Part shown: piece by piece, positions 59,396 through 64,000 of the stretch
Layout of the letters: each line of letters begins with the position of its first letter
Numbering within the stretch: position 1 is the stretch's first letter
Assembly (NCBI RefSeq): GCF_021919125.1
Contig: NZ_CP083439.1
Location: 1,302,001-1,366,000 of the forward strand
Direction of reading: 5' to 3'
DNA length: 64,000 bases
Origin: Clavibacter sp. A6099
Lineage (GTDB): Bacteria; Actinomycetota; Actinomycetes; Actinomycetales; Microbacteriaceae
Position numbers and translations under genes: made by a program
Notes under the pieces: model-generated
The model's input: the letters and a program-made list of their open reading frames with translations, nothing else
What the model was told of the DNA's origin: nothing
Databases searched by the model: none

Positions 59396-59941
59396 CTAGA
59401 TCGCGCGCTGCGTGAGCGTGAAGGCGAGCTTGTCGAAGGAGAGCGTGCCGTTCTGGCCGGTCGTCGCGGCGGAGGGGAAGGTCACCGTGAGGACGACGTT
59501 CACCTTGGACGCGGCGGTCGAGGGCTTGACCGTGAAGGTGTTCGCGGCGCTGGCGGGGGTGATGCTGGCGTCGGTCGAGGTGACGTCGAGCTTCGTGGTG
59601 ACGGCGGCCTTGAGCGCCGCGTCGCCCGTGATGGAGACGGGGTTGTAGGTGAGGTCCGCGGCGAGCGAGTCGCCGGTCGCCGTGACGGTCAGGGCGCTCG
59701 TGTACTGGAGGACGTTGCCCGGGACGATGCGGTAGGTCGCGGGGTCGATGACCTTGCTGCCGCCGTTGGTGATGTCGGTCCAGACGCCCGCGGTGTCGGC
59801 GGCGAGGGCGAGGTTGCCGGAGGAGACGCTGGAGGCGGCGACCGTGGCGTTGGCGTTCCACAGCGCGAAGCTGCCGGCGCCGCCGAGGAGGAGGACGATT
59901 CCGGCGGCACCTGCGACGGCACCGGAGACGATCTTGTTCAT
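59396..59941 (-). CDS. SipW-dependent exported protein (module protein 1, alternate-signal type)
   Basis: 181 residues from ATG 59941 with an AGGAAA SD; an in-frame start at 60079 lacks one and adds a non-coding-like Arg-rich tail. The signal is MNKIVSGAVAGAAGIVLLLG then AGSFALWN, the alternate-signal family pattern. The mature part is Thr/Ala/Ser-rich, beta-type, with no cysteine (DTAGVWTDITNGGSKVI, LTVTATGDSLAADLTYN). First gene of the operon and likely the main exported subunit. Confidence 0.85.
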   Translation of the reverse strand: MNKIVSGAVAGAAGIVLLLGGAGSFALWNANATVAASSVSSGNLALAADTAGVWTDITNGGSKVIDPATYRIVPGNVLQYTSALTVTATGDSLAADLTYNPVSITGDAALKAAVTTKLDVTSTDASITPASAANTFTVKPSTAASKVNVVLTVTFPSAATTGQNGTLSFDKLAFTLTQRAI

Positions 59942-60102
59942 GGGGTTTCCTGTTCTTCGCGCGGTGTGCCGCGCATGCTCATGGGGAGGCGGCGGGTGGG
60001 TGTCCCGCCGGTCGTCTCCGGTCCTGCGTCGGCGCCTCGGCGGCGCTCCTGCGGTGTCGTACCGGTGTTCCTTCGACATGCATCACTCTGACGGAGCGGT
60101 CT

Positions 60103-60172
60103 CAAGCCACCCGCTGGCAATCCGCAAGTCCCCCCGAGCTTTCCCGCAAGCCCGTCCCGGCTTCGGCTCAAG
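60103..60172. repeat. Four CAAG words at exact 22-bp spacing
   Basis: CAAG begins at 60103, 60125, 60147 and 60169, each two helical turns apart. Contexts: tctCAAGcc, ccgCAAGtc, ccgCAAGcc, gctCAAGgc. CAAG is rare in such GC-rich DNA, so the phasing is unlikely by chance. It looks like a multi-site regulator binding region shared by the divergent SipW module and kinase genes. Confidence 0.6.
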
Positions 60173-60249
60173 GCCGGGCGGGCTGTCCGCGGACGGTCCG
60201 GCCGGATCCGCACGGCGGCGCGGTCGAGGGCTTCGCGGGTCCCTCGGTC

Positions 60250-60255
60250 TAGGCT
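60250..60255 (+). promoter_or_regulatory. Predicted -10 (TAGGCT) of the orphan kinase gene
   Basis: TAGGCT in a cTAGGCTcag context, about 44 nt before the start codon, like the hexamer at 11327. Confidence 0.4.
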
Positions 60256-60298
60256 CAGGCCACGGCGTCCTCCGACGGCGGATGGAGGAGGAGTGCGC

Positions 60299-61957
60299 AT
60301 GATCCCCTCCGCCCTCGTCGCCCGGTCGTCTGCTGACGCCCGGCGCCGACGCGGGTCCACCCGCGCGCAGATCCCGTTCCTCCTCAGCTGCGCGGTGGTC
60401 GCGGTCGTCGTCGCGCTGGTCGAGCCGGCGATCGAGCGCGACCCCTGGTACGCGGCGGGCATCGGGATGGTGGTGGTCGGCTCCGTGCTCGCCGTCGTGG
60501 TCGCGGCCAGCCGGATCCCGTCGGCCGTCCTCATCGCGGTGCCCGCGCTCGACCTGCTCGCGGTCGCGTTCATCCGCGACGCGACGTCCGCCTGGCTGCC
60601 CGCCGCGGCGCTGCTCGTGATCTTCCCGCTCCTCTGGCTCGTGTTCGGCTTCCCGTCGGGCGGCGTCCCCGTGGCCGTCGCGGGCGCGCTCACGATCACC
60701 GTCTTCCCCGTCCTCCGCGACGGCAGTCTCCCCACGACGGCAGACGGACGGGCCGACCTCGTCGCGGGCCTCCTCCTCACGGCGTTGCTGGTCGCGGCGG
60801 CGGCGCAGGCCGCGGCCATCCAGCGCCGGGACCAGCGCGAGCTCGCCGAGGCGACGGCGGCCCAGGCCCGGCTCCTCGCGGAGTCGCGCGAGCAGACGGC
60901 GACCATCCGCGACGTCGCGGACGCCGTCGACGTGGGCATCGTCTTCTTCGACGCCGACGACCGGCCGGTGATCCGCAACGCGGCGGTCCGCACGCTCCTC
61001 GACATCGCGGGCTACGACCACGAGACCGGCATGGCGACGTCCGTCTACGGATCCGACCGCGTCACGCCCGTCGCGCGCGAGGGCAGGGTCCTGATGGAGG
61101 CGGTGTACGCCGACAAGGTGCACGGGCCCGTCTACTGGGTGGGGGAGCCCGGCAACCAGCGCGCCCTCGTGCTCTCCGTCCGACCGATCGGCCGCCGGCC
61201 CGGCCAGCTCACGGGCACCGTGCTCGGGGCCTACGACGTGACCGACCTCGCCCAGGCGGTCCAGGTGCGCGACGAGTTCCTGGCGACCGTGTCCCACGAG
61301 CTGCGGACGCCGCTCACCAGCATCGTCGGCTACCTCGACCTGCTCGACGAGCTGCACGACCCCGCCGAGCTGGGCATCCAGGAGGAGGTCGCCGTCATCC
61401 AGCGGAACGTGGCGCAGCTGTCGAGCATCATCGGCTCGCTGCTCGAGGGCGCCGACCACGCGCCCGCCCTCCGTCGCGGACCGGTCGACCTGACGGCGCT
61501 CGTCGACGCCGTCGTGCGGCCGGCCGCCGCGCGGGCCGGCGAGCGCGGCCTGGTGCTCGAGGCCAGGCTCGAGCCGGGGATCGCGCTGGACGGCGACGCG
61601 GATCGGCTGACGCAGGTCGTCGAGGCGCTCGTCGCGAACGCGCTCCTCTTCACCCCCTCCGGCCGGATCGACGTGGCCGTCGTCACCGAGGGGGACGACG
61701 CCGTGATCTCGGTGGTCGACACGGGCGTCGGGCTCAGCGAGGAGGACCAGCAGCACGTGTTCGACCGGTTCTTCCGCGCGCAGTCGGCCCGGGACGGCGC
61801 CGTCCCCGGGATCGGCCTGGGCCTCTCCATCGCGGAGCGCACCGTCACGGCGCACGGCGGACGCGTGCGCATCGCGAGCCGCCTCGGCCACGGCACGCGC
61901 GTGGTCGTGACCCTCCCGCGAGGCGGCGACGCGAGCGGTGCATACCCCTCCTCATAG
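60299..61957 (+). CDS. Orphan sensor histidine kinase with N-terminal membrane domain and PAS-like domain
   Basis: 552 residues from ATG 60299; AGGAGG lies 7 nt upstream, so the GTG at 60293 is too close to it. About six hydrophobic helices (to about 180), a coiled coil, a PAS-like domain (AVDVGIVFFDADDRPVIRNAAV), HisKA with FLATVSHELRTPLTSIVG (His333) and HATPase (ALVANALLFTP, DTGVGLSE, GIGLGLSIAE). No response regulator adjoins it. It is divergent from the SipW module across the CAAG array; a link is inference. Confidence 0.92.
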   Translation: MIPSALVARSSADARRRRGSTRAQIPFLLSCAVVAVVVALVEPAIERDPWYAAGIGMVVVGSVLAVVVAASRIPSAVLIAVPALDLLAVAFIRDATSAWLPAAALLVIFPLLWLVFGFPSGGVPVAVAGALTITVFPVLRDGSLPTTADGRADLVAGLLLTALLVAAAAQAAAIQRRDQRELAEATAAQARLLAESREQTATIRDVADAVDVGIVFFDADDRPVIRNAAVRTLLDIAGYDHETGMATSVYGSDRVTPVAREGRVLMEAVYADKVHGPVYWVGEPGNQRALVLSVRPIGRRPGQLTGTVLGAYDVTDLAQAVQVRDEFLATVSHELRTPLTSIVGYLDLLDELHDPAELGIQEEVAVIQRNVAQLSSIIGSLLEGADHAPALRRGPVDLTALVDAVVRPAAARAGERGLVLEARLEPGIALDGDADRLTQVVEALVANALLFTPSGRIDVAVVTEGDDAVISVVDTGVGLSEEDQQHVFDRFFRAQSARDGAVPGIGLGLSIAERTVTAHGGRVRIASRLGHGTRVVVTLPRGGDASGAYPSS

Positions 61958-62005
61958 CCGATGGCAATGCCGACGGGCGAATCGGCAGATCCCACGACCG
62001 CCGCC

Positions 62006-62011
62006 TAGACT
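62006..62011 (+). promoter_or_regulatory. Predicted -10 (TAGACT) of the BCCT gene
   Basis: TAGACT 70 nt before the start codon, same core as the leaderless hydrolase promoter at 44578. Confidence 0.4.
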
Positions 62012-62081
62012 CGGCCGGTCGCTCGCGGGACCCCTGCGGGCGATGCCCAGACATCCGAGCCCACAGGAGCCCATCCCCTCC

Positions 62082-63911
62082 ATGACCTCCATGCGCACGT
62101 CCGCAGAACGCCTGCTCGACCGTCTCGTCCCGAAGCGCAGATCGGGCCCCGACGGGACCCGGCCACCCCGCCGCGACCACTCCGACCACCGTCTCCTCGA
62201 GGCCAGGTTCACCGGGTCCGTCGACCTCTACGAGCCCGAGCACCCGAAGATCGACCGCCTCGTCTTCGGCGTCACGGCCGTCCTCGCGGTCGGCTTCGTC
62301 GTCTGGGGCATCGTGAGCACCGACGGCCTCGCGACGATCTCCGGCACCGCGCAGAGCTGGGTCATCAACCAGACCGGCTGGCTGTTCGTGCTGGCCGCGA
62401 GCTTCTTCGTAGTCTTCGTGATCTGGTTGGCGGCGAGCCGCTACGGACGCATCAAGCTGGGCGCCGACGACGAGAAGCCGCAGTTCAAGACGGTCTCGTG
62501 GATCGCGATGATGTTCAGCGCGGGCATGGGCATCGGCCTGATGTTCTTCGGCGCTGCCGAGCCGCTCAGCTTCTTCGTCTCCCCGCCGCCCGGCACCACG
62601 CAGCCGGAGTCGGAGGCGGCGATCCGCACCGCCATGGCCACCGCGATGTTCCACTGGGGCCTGCACCCGTGGGCGATCTACGCGGTCGCCGGCATCGCGA
62701 TCGGCTACGGCACGTTCCGCAAGGGACGCAAGCAGCTCTTCTCCTCCATCTTCCAGCCGCTGCTCGGCACGAAGCGCACCGAGGGGTGGGCTGGTCGCGT
62801 CATCGACATGCTCGCGATCTTCGCCACGCTCTTCGGCTCGGCGGCCTCGCTCGGCATCGGCGCGACGCAGATCGGCGCGGGACTCGAGTTCAACGGCTGG
62901 GTGGACGAGGCCACGGCCCCGCTCCTCATCGGCATCATCGTCGTGCTCACGATCGCGTTCATCTTCTCGGCCGTCTCCGGCATCGCCCGGGGCATCCAGT
63001 GGCTGTCGAACATCAACATGGTGCTGGCCGTCGTGCTGGCCGTGTTCGTGTTCGTCGTCGGCCCGACGCTCCTCATCCTCAACCTCATCCCCGCCACTCT
63101 CGGCGCCTACCTCGGCGACATGACCGAGATGGCGTCGCGCACGGCGGCGACCGGCGGCGACGAGATGAGCGCCTGGCTGTCCAGCTGGACCGTCTTCTAC
63201 TGGGCCTGGTGGATCTCGTGGACGCCGTTCGTCGGCATGTTCATCGCCCGCATCAGCCGCGGCCGCACCATCCGCGAGTTCGTCGTCGGCGTGCTCCTCG
63301 CGCCCAGCATCGTGGCCCTCATCTGGTTCTCGATCTTCGGCGGATCCGCGATCCACGCGCAGCAGACCGACGGCGACATGACCGTCGACGGCGCCGTGGT
63401 CAGCGACAACACGCTGTTCCAGCTGCTCAACCACTACCCGCTGGCCAGCATCAGCACGGTCCTCGTGATGGTGCTCGTCGCGATCTTCTTCGTCTCGGGT
63501 GCCGACTCGGCGTCGATCGTGATGGGGACTCTGTCGCAGCGCGGCGCGCTCCACCCCAGCCGCAAGGTGGTCATCTTCTGGGGCGTCGTGATGGGCGCGG
63601 TCGCCGCGATCATGCTCGCCATCGGCGGGGGAGGCACGGAGGCCCTCACCGGCCTGCAGAACCTCACGGTCGTGGCCTCGCTGCCGTTCGTGATCGTGAT
63701 GCTCGTGGCCTGCTACGCGCTCTGGAAGGAGCTGCGCACGGATCCGCTCATCGTGCGCCGTCAGGTCGCGGTCGAGATGATGCGCGATGCCGTGGTCAAC
63801 GGCGTCGAGCAGCACGGCGACCACTTCCAGCTCTCGGTCGACCCCGTCGACCCGGACGACGCGGAGGTCCGCGAGCCCCTCGGCGACGAGGACGAAGCCC
63901 GGCGCTCCTGA
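62082..63911 (+). CDS. BCCT-family betaine/carnitine/choline transporter
   Basis: 609 residues from ATG 62082; an AGGAG lies about 12 nt upstream, and ATG 62091 is close by. Twelve hydrophobic helices. TM motif AGMGIGLMFFGAAEPLSFF matches the Gly-Met-Gly-Ile-Gly of Na+-coupled BetP, and WWISWTPFVGMFIARISRGR is the BCCT signature. Long charged N- and C-termini suggest osmotic regulation as in BetP. Likely imports glycine betaine or a related osmolyte. Substrate is inferred. Confidence 0.93.
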   Translation: MTSMRTSAERLLDRLVPKRRSGPDGTRPPRRDHSDHRLLEARFTGSVDLYEPEHPKIDRLVFGVTAVLAVGFVVWGIVSTDGLATISGTAQSWVINQTGWLFVLAASFFVVFVIWLAASRYGRIKLGADDEKPQFKTVSWIAMMFSAGMGIGLMFFGAAEPLSFFVSPPPGTTQPESEAAIRTAMATAMFHWGLHPWAIYAVAGIAIGYGTFRKGRKQLFSSIFQPLLGTKRTEGWAGRVIDMLAIFATLFGSAASLGIGATQIGAGLEFNGWVDEATAPLLIGIIVVLTIAFIFSAVSGIARGIQWLSNINMVLAVVLAVFVFVVGPTLLILNLIPATLGAYLGDMTEMASRTAATGGDEMSAWLSSWTVFYWAWWISWTPFVGMFIARISRGRTIREFVVGVLLAPSIVALIWFSIFGGSAIHAQQTDGDMTVDGAVVSDNTLFQLLNHYPLASISTVLVMVLVAIFFVSGADSASIVMGTLSQRGALHPSRKVVIFWGVVMGAVAAIMLAIGGGGTEALTGLQNLTVVASLPFVIVMLVACYALWKELRTDPLIVRRQVAVEMMRDAVVNGVEQHGDHFQLSVDPVDPDDAEVREPLGDEDEARRS

Positions 63912-63922
63912 CGCCGGCCACC

Positions 63923-63967
63923 ACGACGAAGCCGATCCGCGCACTGTGCGCGGGTCGGCTTCGTCGT
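63923..63967 (+). terminator. Terminator after the BCCT gene
   Basis: A 21-bp stem with one T-G wobble and a 3-nt loop (63923-63943 with 63947-63967), beginning 12 nt after the stop codon. Confidence 0.8.
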
Positions 63968-64000
63968 CCCGTCCGCCCGGCGCACGCGGGGGCGCCCGCA

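Larger units (their letters stand above)
59942..60298. promoter_or_regulatory. 357-bp divergent control region, SipW module / orphan kinase
   Basis: Holds no gene. It contains the four CAAG words of the 22-bp array (60103-60172), a GC hairpin that pairs 60149-60160 with about 60172-60182, and a -10-like TAGGCT (60250-60255) for the kinase. I cannot assign a clear promoter for the minus-strand operon. Confidence 0.5.

Noticed and set aside
59942-60079. N-terminal extension of module protein 1 from 60079
   Set aside because: Arg/His-rich, no SD, and it would bury the signal peptide; ATG 59941 has AGGAAA and a clean signal start.
1-64000. Insertion sequences, integrase, prophage or rRNA
   Set aside because: No transposase, integrase, phage structural gene or rRNA signature seen in either strand; the only RNA gene found is tRNA-fMet.

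Overview
The window is a gene-dense, very GC-rich actinobacterial chromosome segment, most likely from Microbacteriaceae and plausibly Clavibacter or a close relative. The evidence is the strong third-position G/C bias, the 4-bp ATGA/GTGA operon overlaps, many leaderless promoters, heavy use of the hexamer GGATCC, and a gene order that (from memory) parallels the mycobacterial Rv3193c-Rv3202c block. I see no insertion sequence, prophage, CRISPR array or rRNA. There is one RNA gene, an initiator tRNA. The species call is inference.

Layout. 1-15.6 kb is a conserved genome-maintenance block: a truncated AdnA-like helicase-nuclease, AdnB, an aminoglycoside-phosphotransferase-fold protein that lacks its catalytic residues, NudC, a UvrD2-type helicase, an E1/cyclodehydratase-like protein, a DUF2342 zincin, a PDZ-Lon (S16) protease and a UPF0182 membrane protein. 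15.8-21.8 kb holds initiator tRNA-fMet, a peroxiredoxin-like protein, a PadR-UbiB/ABC1 kinase pair, lipB-lipA and a siderophore-interacting flavoprotein. 22-28.2 kb has two hypothetical genes, a YitT transporter, a DUF3817 protein and a large secreted Ig-repeat/SASA esterase. 28.2-33.6 kb holds a CmtR-type metal sensor with a CDF exporter and a divergent LMW-phosphatase-like gene, a TetR/carboxylesterase divergent pair, and a GNAT/hydrolase pair. 33.7-47 kb is a housekeeping and detoxification mix: DEAD-box RNA helicase, methyltransferase, XRE-cupin regulator, DUF2510/PASTA-like protein, Na+/H+ antiporter, an MhqO/MhqD-like pair, an Ltp-domain protein, a hydrolase-MarR pair, VOC, DUF1801 and SDR proteins.

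47-56.6 kb carries a DUF418 protein, a four-gene operon (ABC ATPase, ABC permease, NarL-type histidine kinase, LuxR-type regulator) and a ChvE-MmsA-MmsB sugar ABC importer. 56.6-64 kb carries a minus-strand operon of three alternate-signal exported proteins plus an ER-type (SipW-like) signal peptidase. It is divergent from an orphan PAS-like histidine kinase, which is followed by a BetP-like BCCT transporter.

The most interesting signals are the SipW-like surface-protein module, whose upstream region carries four CAAG words spaced exactly 22 bp apart; the APH-fold pseudokinase next to adnAB; the NudC that has lost its zinc-ribbon cysteines; a 137-bp antisense overlap that encodes zinc cysteines on one strand; a perfect CmtR-site palindrome; and the roughly tenfold excess of GGATCC.
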